Shown here: positions 41,201 to 53,200 of the stretch, piece after piece
Layout: every line of letters starts with the position of its first letter
How positions within the stretch are numbered: the first letter of the stretch is position 1
Source of the DNA: Himantopus leucocephalus
Taxonomy: Eukaryota > Chordata > Aves > Charadriiformes > Recurvirostridae
Length of the DNA stretch: 64,000 nt
Assembly (NCBI GenBank): GCA_003993805.1
Contig: RSEF01000020.1
Span: 5,105,740 to 5,169,739 of the forward strand
Direction of reading: 5' to 3'
Notes under the pieces: generated by a model
Told to the model about the DNA's origin: nothing
The model's database searches: none
The model's input: only the letters and a program-made list of their open reading frames with translations
Program-made: the position numbers and the translations under genes

Positions 41201-44200
41201 AGCTTGCAGAGGGTAGAGCAGCCTTACTAACAACATCTGGTAATTGCATAGATGATGTAGCACAGTTCAGAAGCATAAGAGGTGAATCTGATGAGATCGG
41301 CTGCTGGAAAGACGCTTAAAGCTTTTAGATGGAACCTCGGGTGCAAATTTCTTTGGAGAGGGACTTGGCGAGGAGAGGTTAGCCATAATTTGAGACTAAT
41401 GAACTACACATCTAGCAAAGATAGCCTTGTGAGGCACTTGTTGCAAGCACCTTCTGGCAACATGGTTCATTCTTTAATTCATTGGAAATGTCTCTGTAGT
41501 GAGCGTATACCAGTACGTTCCCAGAAGCCCCCTCACAGTGTTGTAAGTGTGCTCTGTAGCATTTGCCAGACTACATACACTAGTGCAGCCCAAGGAGGGT
41601 GTTTCTGTAACTAAGCAATCGTGTTACCATGGCCCAGACTTGCCGCTTATCAGGTGAGGCAGAATAACTGGCTGTATGTGCACTTAGCGTGTCCCAAGTG
41701 TGAAGTAAAAGAATTCGGCTTAAAACATAAGTGGCACCATCAGCAGACTTTGACTTAATAGGATGATCTAAGAGTGCGTTTATGTAGTGAGGCCACAGGA
41801 ATTCAGTTGTTTATGGTCAAACTTATATACCCCAAGAGAGACAGTCTTTTAGTTTTAAAATATCTTTTCAGGGAGGGGGGGAAATACAGTAGGTTGTTCT
41901 AACAGTTTCTTACTCATTTTGCAGGACAGCAAAGCAAAGAAAGCTAAGAGCAAAGATAAGAAAGTCCCTGAAGCGGACAAGAGAAAGAAGCCGAAAAAAG
42001 AAGAGGAGCAAAAATGGAAATGGTAACTATACATCAAAGATGTAGGCTACCCTCTGCACCTGGACTTTCCCTGTTACCTCCTGTGCTGCCTGAATAAGCA
42101 CATCTGGCTTTCTTTCATTGATTCATGAGGATTTGTTCTGAATAATTGGCTTACACTCTGGTAAGCTCTAAATAAATGTCTCATTCACTCTGTTTATCCT
42201 CTGAAGTAGAAGTGAAATACCTTTTTTGGTATACCTAAAACAAGAAATAAGTTTTTTGTGGTTTGTTGGGTTTTTTTTGTTGGTTTGTTTTTCTTTTTCC
42301 TTCCATCTGTAGAATGTAGAGGCTACCCATAATGATCATATACCCGTGTTCTTGTACCCGGAACCCGCTTCTTGCTGACACTCTTCAGACCAATATGAAA
42401 ACTTGTGGGCTTGGGATATCAGCAGGAATATATAAATATGTGCAGATGTATTAACTAGTATTCTAGTAGATCTTATCTGTGTTGTATAGAGGGTACAACA
42501 TGAGAGTGTGTCTACCTTTTTATTATAGCTGGATGTCAACTGTGTGCCTCTCAAAACTGCTCCTGCCTCTGGCACAAAAGTGAATGTTATTCTTGACTAA
42601 GTGACCTTAAATTTGGGCTGTTTCGAAAATGAATTTTGAAAATAAGTTTTGAATGGAGAGCACTTTCTGTCTTGCCCAGGATCCGAAAGTAACATCACTG
42701 AGCAACTGAAGTTGTGCTTTCACTCAGTTTTCAATTTTTTTTAGAGCCTTTTAAAAATAAATCTTAACTTTGTGGTTCATTTGGAAAACAGGCCTGTGCT
42801 GCATCAGTAGTGGTCTGTGTAAGAAACCTGCTGGATTACCTATACATGGTAATTTAAGTTATTGTTATTGCTGAATTTGAGGAGCTATTGCTTGTGTGTT
42901 TTGAAGTTGGGACCTTAGTACTTCCCTCAGTTCAATGCATATGTGGCTTTCAAAAGCCTATGTGTGTTCTGTATTCCTGTAATCATCTGTAATGTATTTT
43001 TATGACCTTTTGGGGATGATGCTTCCATGAGCGTTTTTTTTTTTCTCAGATCATTTGGCTATTTTTAGTAGATCTGTAAGTGTTGGGGAAGGCCTTTGCA
43101 ATCTTCTTCAGTCGTTTCAGGTTCAGTCTTTTACTCCTTTATTGTCACTGTTATTGATTCACTTTGAAAAGAAAAATTCTTCTGTAGTGTTTATAGTCTG
43201 CCTATTTCTCTCTGATTGTCACAGCTTCCTCAGAACATCGGCACTTCCATATTTTTTTCATATTTGTATACTCTCTTTGAAATTTGGTTTTCATGCCCCT
43301 CCCCAAAACTATCCTGATTTTTTTTTTTTGAGCAATCCACTTTTTTCTTGATCCCTTTGACAGCATATTTTTAATGTGCTTTGACATTAACAAACTATAG
43401 GAACATGAAGCAGTAGGAAGCTACAGAAGGTCTCTAAGCCTTAAGGATCTGTTGTCTTTTTGGCTTTGTCTCAGCTGCCCTTGCTGGTTCTGTCTAACTT
43501 AATATTCTGTTATCACAGCTTCCTTTTATTGTAGTTTGTATCCTTCAACAGAAAACCTTTACTGGAAAGCCATACTGTTCTCCCCTCACCTGCCTTGGCA
43601 GCACGCTCCCGGGTAGCTGTGTTAAGCTCTGCGATTTGTGCTTACTGCTAAGGAAAACTGCCTTTGAAAGCATGTTTTGCAAAATTTGGCAGTAGGTAAC
43701 TGCATCCTTCTGCTGATGTTCCTGTCGTCCATCTGCAGCTTTGTATAGCGTGTCTTTGCTGGACAGGGTTTCATATGTACTTCAATTGTGTCTCTTAAGG
43801 GCATTTTATGTTCCATCTGAATCAATTTTCTGAATGTCTGATACCTTTTTTTTTTTGGCTTCTTCCTCAAGTGCTTGCTGCCTTGAGCGTTTTCATCCTC
43901 ACTTATGTGAATACTTGATGCTAGACATTCCCAAGGCATTGGCTTCGTTCATCACCATGTGGAGCTCTTTTAGAGGTCATTTTCACACCCTGTCAGTGCG
44001 TGAAGAATATGTGATCCAGAAGTATACCTTCTCCCACCTTGTGTTATAGCAAGTTCATTTCCTTGAAATAACATATCCCTGGGGTTTATTCTGGGTTGTT
44101 TGTTTTTTTTTTTTTCCTATGAATTTTTATTCCCTNTTGAAAAACCCTCCCCAGCTCTACCTTCCTGAGCCACCCTGGCATTGTTAGACAGGTTTGATAT

Positions 44201-47200
44201 AGGATTTAATCAAGGAAACGTGTATGACCAATTAGCACAACTTCTGCTGAAATCAGTAAGACAGCTTTCCTAATAGGCAGCGTTCTCCTTGCTCCCATAA
44301 AACCATTTGTAGAACGTTGCTTTAGAACCAGGAGCTACCTTGGGCAGTGTTGCTGTAGTGCTTTTTTTTGTTTAAAACCAAATGAGGATGAAAAATCGGC
44401 TGACCTCAGGAGGCTCACTTTTACATTTTATCTTAACGCTTCTGTATGAGGTTTAGGAAGATGGAGGTGGGATTCGGAATGGTTTGTGATCTTTTTGTGG
44501 CAAACTTTCTGGCGGCTTTGGGCTTAGAAACCATCCCATGGATCCCGTGTTTCCTTGTAGCCCTCCCAAAAGGCACAATGTGCTTCAGCTATCTATTTAA
44601 ACTATTACCTATCTAGTACTCCTTTTACATGCGTCCTTAATAAAAGAGCAGGAATGGGTAGAGGATCAGAATTTCTCATGAAGTAAATACCAGAGTGATA
44701 AATCTTAAAAAGCCATGGCTGAAAAGCCAGAATGACAAACCTATCCTGGAAAGTAGTAGCTGCTGTGAATGATGCCCTCATTTTTTCTTACTGGAATAAA
44801 ATTACACATTTTCAGAGAGGATAACCTTTTTCTGGCTGGGAGGAGAGGCGAATGGTTTAGATTTATTTTGCTGGAAGGAGCTTCTGGGTGGAAGAAGCTA
44901 GGCCTGCATTTGACAAAATATTTAGATTTCTAGCTTCTAATTAATTTAAAAAACACTCATTAGGAATGTAAATATTTGGGATCTAGACTTCAAATGTCAA
45001 TATTAGTTTCTTATATCAACATAGTTTACTCAAGCCTTCTTCCCAGCCAGGGACTGAAATCTAACATGCAGGTTTTGTACTGATAGCTGGGATTGTGTGC
45101 TTTGCTGTTAAAGATGTTACTGTGCTTCTCGGAAGAAAAAGTCGGGTCTAGTGCTGCGGTCAAAGATGGTGCTTTTCTAACTATGGCAAAGCACTGTGTC
45201 CCATACAATTGTTGTTGTTCCTAAATTATTGATGTACAGGCACCAGTGAAGCATTTTGAGTGTCTTCTAGCAGAAGTTCTTTTTTCCCTCTATCCAGTGC
45301 TTATCTTCTGTACAGTGACCCTGTTGTCTCAGTGGGGATGAAGGGATCTGTATTTGTGCATCACAATTCCTGAGATGCGTGCAGTACGTGTCTTTCCTCA
45401 GCTGCCGTTGCACCCAGAATGGGACTGCTCCATAGGGCTGACACTAGAGGGAAGCTTAAACATTTTTTTTATTGTCACGGCTGCTCAATGAGGTTGTCTG
45501 GGCAATTCAGAGGCTGAGTGCTGTGACAGGTTAATGGTCTTCCAGCTGATGAATCGCTAAGGTAAAATAGCCTTTCTTAGCAGGGAATCCTGTGCCAGCA
45601 GCATGTAGCAGTAATGTTCTGGTAATCATGAAAGAAGTGTAGGGGTAAGGGGAGGAGTGTGGGGAGGAATCAGTGGCTTGGGCACAGGGTACTGGGAACT
45701 GGGGGGAGCATACTGGCCTGGCAGGACCCTTTTCTCTGTAGATGAATTGCTGACCCTGTGAGTTTGTTCAGTTGGAATGTGGGATTGGTGGCGCCTGCCT
45801 TGCTGTGTTGTGATACCTAATGCATCATTTGCAAAACATTTTTATAGAGGTGCTTTAAGGCAAGTTTGCAATTTTCCTACTCTGTTTTTCTTCAAGTATG
45901 CTTTTCTTACCCAAAGAATTGGAATGAATTTACAATGACAGAGTAGGTTTCAGTCTTTCTTGTCCGAGCAGGTTTGTTCTCATTTAGGTCGTAAATGAAC
46001 ATCTGTTTCTTTATCTCTGCCCTTAATGGCATACTTGTCCACATCTGAGAGCAGCTGCATAATATACTACAATTGTTTGGTTTTGCTGAGCAGGCATCCT
46101 GGACCTGATGTTAGATCACAGCTGACTCTAATTTGGCATGATCCTAGCTGTTTTACAAGACTGACTTCATTTTCCTAGGTTCTAAGCTTTTTCAGCTGTG
46201 TGATTTTTGTGAAAAGAGCAGTAAGTGGGAGGTGAGGACTATGGTGTCATCACATAACCTGCAATCCAAGGTGTTCTGTTCATCTGTAAAAAAGGAGGGG
46301 GAAAAAAAAATGGTGACAGTGCATTGAATATTTGTACTTGATCTGTGTCCGGCAAAGCAATGATTGCTTGCTGATTTTCTTTAGCATACTCTTATACCCA
46401 CAGAGTAATAAAATGAAGATTAGGAGCTTAAAATTGTGTTGGTTCATATTTCTCTCTTGAAGGTGGGAAGAGGAGCGCTACCCTGAAGGCATTAAATGGA
46501 AGTTCCTCGAGCACAAAGGTCCTGTATTTGCTCCACCATATGAACCTCTGCCTGAAAATGTCAAGTTTTATTATGATGGTGAGTTAATCTGTGTTTCCAC
46601 TTGCTGGGAAGAGAAATAAACATTCTCAGGGTATTGTGGCATTCTTCCGGGGACTGAAGAGATGAGGAGGTGGTTTTGTTTTAGTGGTTAGCTTAAAAGA
46701 AGTTCCTCAACGGCTAAGCGAAGGAACAGTCTGTAGAAGTAAAGGAACAGCCTGCTGAATTCTGCTAACCAAGCTGACACAGAGATGAACTTGTTCTCAC
46801 TCTGTTATGGTGGTAAATCTCTCAGGTTCCGTAACAGTGCGAGAGTGTCTTATGCCTGAGAGTAGCAGCATATAACCAGAATACATAATTGTAGCTGTTT
46901 CATCACTGGTCATCTTTAGACTTGATCTTTTTTCTTTAACCTTATGAATTGCAACTTCTGTCATCCGTGGTGAAATTCATGATCATTTCGTGGCATGAGC
47001 AGAATAAAAGACAATTGAATTTTGATACAGATGATTAGGATCTTGTAGGAATGCATGGGATGACCCTGGCCTCAAGGGCGCAACCCTCTGGTGTAAGTCA
47101 TGGTCCCGCTTACTAACCATTGTGTGTGGTAGAACTAATTGACGTGAGATTCTAATATGCTGGGCTGACTGGTTGTTAGAGGCTCACGTGGAAGGGATTA

Positions 47201-50200
47201 TATGATGTGATGCCTGCTGGAGATCAGACTTGATGACCCGTGTGTTTCCTTTTAGTCCTGTGATCATGTTAAATGAAGGATCAAATTGACCCAGGATTGA
47301 ATTAAGTGGGAGGCATTTGAATGGATGAAAACGTAATTTTTTGGTGAAGGGGGCATCTGTGGATGGAACCCTTCCAGGAGCAACGTGCTGTTTTCACGTG
47401 ACATGACGCAGTGGTTTTAAATACTGAGAAATAGGTGGCATTCATTTTCAGCAGCAGTGTAGTGAAATAAACATCTTACATCCTATTAAAGTCTATCTCC
47501 AAGCAAGCAACATAGTGATCAGGGATGTCTACAGACTTCTTTCTTGGGGTTTGATAAGAACGTGATACAAATTTGGAATTTTTTTCCCTCTATTGAAGAA
47601 TGTATGATATCTCTCCTGCTGTCTAGAGAAGAGGAGAGGGGCAAATTGCACTATAGCTATCCCTTTGGTGCAGGCAGCAATAAGGTCCTCTTCTATCTAG
47701 CCATCTATTTCACAAAACNATGATACAAACTTGGAATTTTTTCCCCTCTATTGAATGTATGATAGCTCTCCTGCTGCCTAGAGAAGAGGAGAGGGGCAAA
47801 TTGCACTATAGCTATCCCTTCGGTGCAGACAGCAATAAGGTCCTCTTCTATCTAGCCATCTATTTCACAAAACCTCTAGGAAATGCAGGGATTTTTGCAG
47901 CCTCTGTCATGGCAGAAATTCATCAATAGGCTCAACAATTACGGGGTGGGCAGGGGGTTCTGGCAAATTAAGCCATCACATAAGTCTTCCTTGAGAAACT
48001 AGGCAAAAAATCAGATGTCTGATTTACACAGCAGCTGCTGAGAGCTGCTGTCTGTGCTCACAAGGCATTGTCTAATTTCAAGATTATCCTAGGATGATTT
48101 GTAGAGTCCAATAATCACGCTGTGGCTGGCCAGCCAGCTGCCAGGCTGCAGGCTCTCACTGGAGGAATGTGTCCCTCGCCTAGTGATTGCATTGCGGTGA
48201 GACTGCCTGTTTTCATCTAACATAATGACTGCTGGAGCTATTGTTGGTGCCTGCATCTTTTAGCGCTTGACCATATGTTTGAGTGACTGTGGGTTAACAA
48301 GCTCATACCCCAGAGGTGGCTTGAACTTACATTTTTTCTGTAGATAGGGCAAGGTAAGAGTGTAGACGGTGGCAGTTGTGTTTCAGTTATGGCTATGTGG
48401 TCTCTTCTGCTTGTCATGTCCCCTGGTTGCTCCCTGGTTTTCTGTTTTTAAGTCAGGTAACTAATATTCACGCCTCTAGAATAAATCTCTGTTTTTCTTT
48501 AAATATCCAGCCCTGTTACAGAGCCTTTTCAAACCTTTGCAAAAAAAAAAAAAGAAATTGAGTCCAATGAAATATATTCTAATTTGATTAGATAAAGGTG
48601 ACTGAGCCTTTCAGCTGTTTGGGAAAAATAGCAGTCATTTTAGCCCCATAACATATTACTAACTCGATAGTCTCTTTCAAGCTAGACTTGCAGCCTGGAA
48701 AAACCGTTTCCCTTGCTGTCTCTCCCTTCCCCCATTTCCTGTTATAAGCAAACAAATGCTGTATTTTAGGTTGCAGCTTAAAAATTGGCAGAGTTACTGT
48801 TGGTTTAATTTAATTGTGGAATATTCTCAGATCATTTGGAGGACCTTTTGCTAAGGGTTTATAGATCTTAAGGCTTTACGGCTGACTCCCATGCTTTAAT
48901 TTTGGAGATGATGCAACTTTTTAAAACATGTACTAAATCAAAAGTGTGGTATTTTTTTCCAAGAGCATATAATCAACAGTAGTGTTTCTTATATTGACTG
49001 TTGCGCAGTAAAGTGGTCATTAAAAAATCCACAGGTGTTGACTGTCTGCCAGCCCATCAGGACTTTAAATATTTCTTGCAACTAGCTGGAGATGTGAGCC
49101 GCATGCAAAACCCTTCGCAGGGATCACTGGCACCTCACGTGTTGTCAGGAATGCAGTCTGGACCAAAAAGACGCTTGATAGGAATGTTAGATGTCAAATC
49201 CACAGCTTCGATGTTGCAGCAGCCTCTCTTCCCTTGTGTTTTAAAGTCTTCCCTTGCAGCAATTCCTCTTTGTACTGCAGTCTTGCAGATAAACTGAAAT
49301 GTGACCTCTCCATTCACTGAAAGCTCAGTCTTTCTTAAAAAAGACTAGCTTTTGAGCCTGATTTGGAAGATGCAGGAGTGCATTCCCACAGCAAGGGGAA
49401 TGATTAGCGGAATCCTGACACGTTTCCCTGCAACGAAGGGGAGTTAAATACTTGGCATTGCTTTCCAGTGTATTTCTGGTGTATCCATAGGAAGGGCTCT
49501 TCCTGGCTAGAAATAGCTAAAGGCGAGAAAGGGTGTTCCAAAGCGGAGTCCCTCTGGGGGTAGACAAGGAATACAGAGACTGTATTTCCCATATGTCTGA
49601 GTGCCAGAACATGAAATTTAATAAAATCCCTTGCCTCTTTCACTTCAAACAGCAGTATCTCCCCAGGAGTGTCCACATCACTGGGGAGTCTCAGCACAGG
49701 GTTTCCTGCAGGAGGCCTTTTTCCCTTCCTGCCCCGTGTGTCTCGGACCTGTCTCACATCAGATTGCTATTGCTTTTTTTTTAAATGTTTAGCTTCCAGA
49801 GGAAACTTTTTTTCAAAATGTTTATGATGAAAGTCAGGCAATTCTGCTCCTCTGTTTCCTGTGTCCATGCAATTTGCTGTACTATGTAATGTTTTTAAGA
49901 AAAACTGCTCTGTGGTAAAAATATAGTGTCCTTTAAGGTAGTTACCACGTCCTTTTTCTGGCTTCAATTTCTGTTTACAATTTTCTTTAAAAAGAAAACC
50001 TTTCTTTGTAGGTAAAGTCATGAAGCTGAGTACCAAAGCAGAAGAAGTTGCCACATTCTTTGCAAAAATGCTTGATCATGAGTACACTACAAAGGAGATC
50101 TTCAGGAAAAACTTTTTCAAAGACTGGAGAAAGGTATGTGCGTAGTCCTGGGCTGCAATGACTGCAGGCATGGCCGGTGTCTCCTCAGCACTGGGCACTG

Positions 50201-53200
50201 AAAAGGGGCTACTATTCCATGCACAGGAGAGTTAGCTCATGGCAACTAAAATCTCCCTCAGATTGTAGCTGTGAATTTTCCAGTCTATCCTGTAGTTTCA
50301 CCAGGAAGGACCCTATCATAAGTTCCTAAACCAACAAAGTCGGACTTCTTTCAACCAAATTTGCCTGTTACAGCATGGAGGGGTATGGCTGATCTGACAG
50401 TTACATGCCTTGTTAAAGAGCTAGCTTTATATTAGAAGGAAAGCCCTACCAAAGATCTAAAACTCAGAACTTCATCTCAGTCATCTTATCAGCTGTAAAG
50501 TCAAACTGTTAGATCAGTTAATGCAGTTTTCCTAGCTGGGTTACTGGATTTTTCTCCCTATCCCTCAACAGTCCCAGCTGCTGTTCAGTGTGAGAGCGTT
50601 TTGGGAGGTGGTACAGCATTGCCCAGCACTTGCAGTGATCAGACTGCTGGAAGGCCAATGCTCCACATGCTCTGCTACTTGTCCTTTCTTTTTGACCTTA
50701 GCTGGAGTGAGCATGTGCAAGAATTTGGGAATTCGTGGGGGTTTATTGTGAGAGCCTATCTATTGTTCCTGGTTAAATTGCCTGGGATAGGGTAAGCTCT
50801 ACTATGTATGAAAACTTAACTTAAAGCACTACTTTCTTTCTGCAAGGAAATGACCTCTGAAGAGAAAAGCACTATCACCAACCTCAGCAAGTGTGACTTC
50901 ACCCACATGAGCCAGTATTTCAAAGCTCAGTCGGAAGCTAGGAAACAGATGTCCAAGGAGGAGAAACAGGTACCAGAGGGAATTCTAGGAGACTTCTTGA
51001 TTCTTGGCTGGCTTGTAAACATCTTTGTGTAATCATTCCTCTGCCTGCCGTGCTGTTTATAAGTCAGTGTTTACTAGCTTTCAAATTACTACTTTCATGT
51101 TAATTGTAGGAATCACTGTGCAGCTCATGTAGGGCAAAGCCCTGTGTTTACAGCTGAATCTTCATCCTGACTTAAAATGATATTGATAGCGCTAAGGCTC
51201 CTGATCCTGCTTAAGTAAATAAAGAGAATCAGAGGTGCCACCTCCATGGGAGCCTTGGTCCCTGGCCAAAAATGAGCAGTGGATACTCAGTTAAGAATAG
51301 ATCTTCATTTTAGAAGCTCCTTGAGTTTGAAAGGCAAAATTGGGGATGGTGGAAGGGATGCAGCAATGACATTACTGAATAAAATGAGAGAACAAATCTT
51401 AAATATCAGGTAATGCAGTTTTCTGAAGAAAAAAGCAAACTTTATTTTCCAGTAGCGTGGCTTGTGGGGAGAGAATTAAATAGTTTTGGATGACTGCAAT
51501 GGAAGTTGGAAACTTGCCCCAAGTTCTCAGTTGATCTTTTGCAATGCTACAGTGATTGTCCTTTGAATGAGGGGCCTGGTAGCCTGGCAGTATGGCCTTT
51601 GGGGTCAGAGGGGTCCCAGCAAAACAGAGAGCCCATGTCTTACTGCTGTTTCCATTTGATAAACATGTGAGTGAGCCCTTCTCAGTTCCTGTCCGTGGTA
51701 GCTATTACAATGGAGCAGAAGTGGCTTTTTTCTGTTAGTTTCTTAGCTGGCACACCAGTGCTGTCTATGGGTCAGATGTTTTATTTTGAGCTGCAATGTT
51801 TTTATTTTTTCCGTCTATATAATTAGAGTTCAAGAAGTATGCAGTGAAATCTCAGCACATTTTTACTTGGGAGACTGTGTTCTGCTCATGAGACCGTTTG
51901 CTGACACAGGCTTGCATGTGGCAGACTGGAGACATTCCTCTGCCTGCTCTCTGATGTTCAAACACAGAAGTCTGACTTTTTATACGTAAACAACAAGATG
52001 TAAAGTCTGGTGGATGTCAAATGCTGAATATAGACTATAAAGCAGCAGTACTCTGCTGGGGCTGCCCTTGTAGCTGTGGTACGTGGATAGAGAGAGGTAA
52101 ATGCCTCTATTGTGGCAAAATTGTAGCTGTCTTCACCAGCGCTAATCTGTTTCCCTTAAGTACAAGTTTTAAGAGAGTTTTCACACGTTCTTTTCCAGTT
52201 TGTGCTGCTTGCATTTTGTGAATGCTTTTCTGGACAGTCTGTTGCTCTGTGTGTTGATACAGTACTTGACATGATAGGGATCTGGTTTTGAGTTGGATCT
52301 TCAGCATTAGCATGGTGGAAATACCAACATTTTTTAGGTCTTGGCATTTAGAGATCTGTGTGTGGTGCTGGATATACCGTATCATCTTTGCTTTTGGCTT
52401 TTTCCAGAAAATCAAAGAGGAGAACGAGCGGCTATTGAAGGAATATGGCTACTGCGTGATGGACAACCACAAGGAGAGAATTGCCAACTTCAAGATTGAA
52501 CCCCCAGGTCTCTTCCGAGGTCGTGGGAACCATCCCAAAATGGGCATGTTGAAGAGACGCATCATGCCAGAAGACATCATCATTAACTGCAGCAAGTGAG
52601 CACTGGGTGCTTCACACCTTGGCTTTGCTTTCTAGATAGGATGGCTTCTTTTTTGAAATCCTGTACAGGCTGATACTCAAGCATGTAGAAATACGCATGC
52701 TGCTTATCTTATTCTTATACGGATAAGAAACTTAGTCATACAAGCAAAGACTGAATAAGGCTACCATGGGTTTCACATAGAACTTTGTCAACATATTTTC
52801 TTCCTCGTGCCTACAGCCTACATCCGCTTAAACAGTCTTTTGTGCTAGTATTGCCAGAAATTAATTTTCTTCTAGGTAGGTTGGCCTACTTTGTCTTCCT
52901 TGATGTCGAAGGCTAAGGTTTGGTGGGCTTATCTTCGGTCTTGTCCTGATAAGCGTCCACACTATTGCAGTGTCTACAAATCAAAGTTGGTCCTAGCAAT
53001 GTGTGTTCCCACCTATAGTATAATTCTTCAGCAGATACATATTGACAGCAGTTACATTTCTGATCTCTGTTCAGTTTGACTCACTTGATTTCCTGCTTGC
53101 GGAAATATGTAGTTATGTTGCCTCAGTTTCTTTCCCTGTGCTTTCTTTGTGTGGTGGTAGTTATTACTTTCTCTATTTTGATACTGTTCAAGTCTCTTTA

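Larger units (their letters stand above)
46579..50011 (+). other. TOP1: TOP1 intron 9
   Basis: About 3.4 kb. It holds an imperfect direct duplication of about 155 bp (47563-47873) joined through a single N, a possible very old CR1 3' tail near 47208-47265, and an A12 run near 48541. No gene seen. The acceptor is CTTTGTAG. Confidence 0.92.

Noticed and set aside
41282..41614. 110-codon plus frame in intron 7
   Set aside because: No recognisable content, and TOP1 exons 7 and 8 join correctly without it.
49001..49784. Several open frames on both strands in the 3' part of intron 9
   Set aside because: No family match, no flanking splice signals that keep phase with exons 9 and 10.
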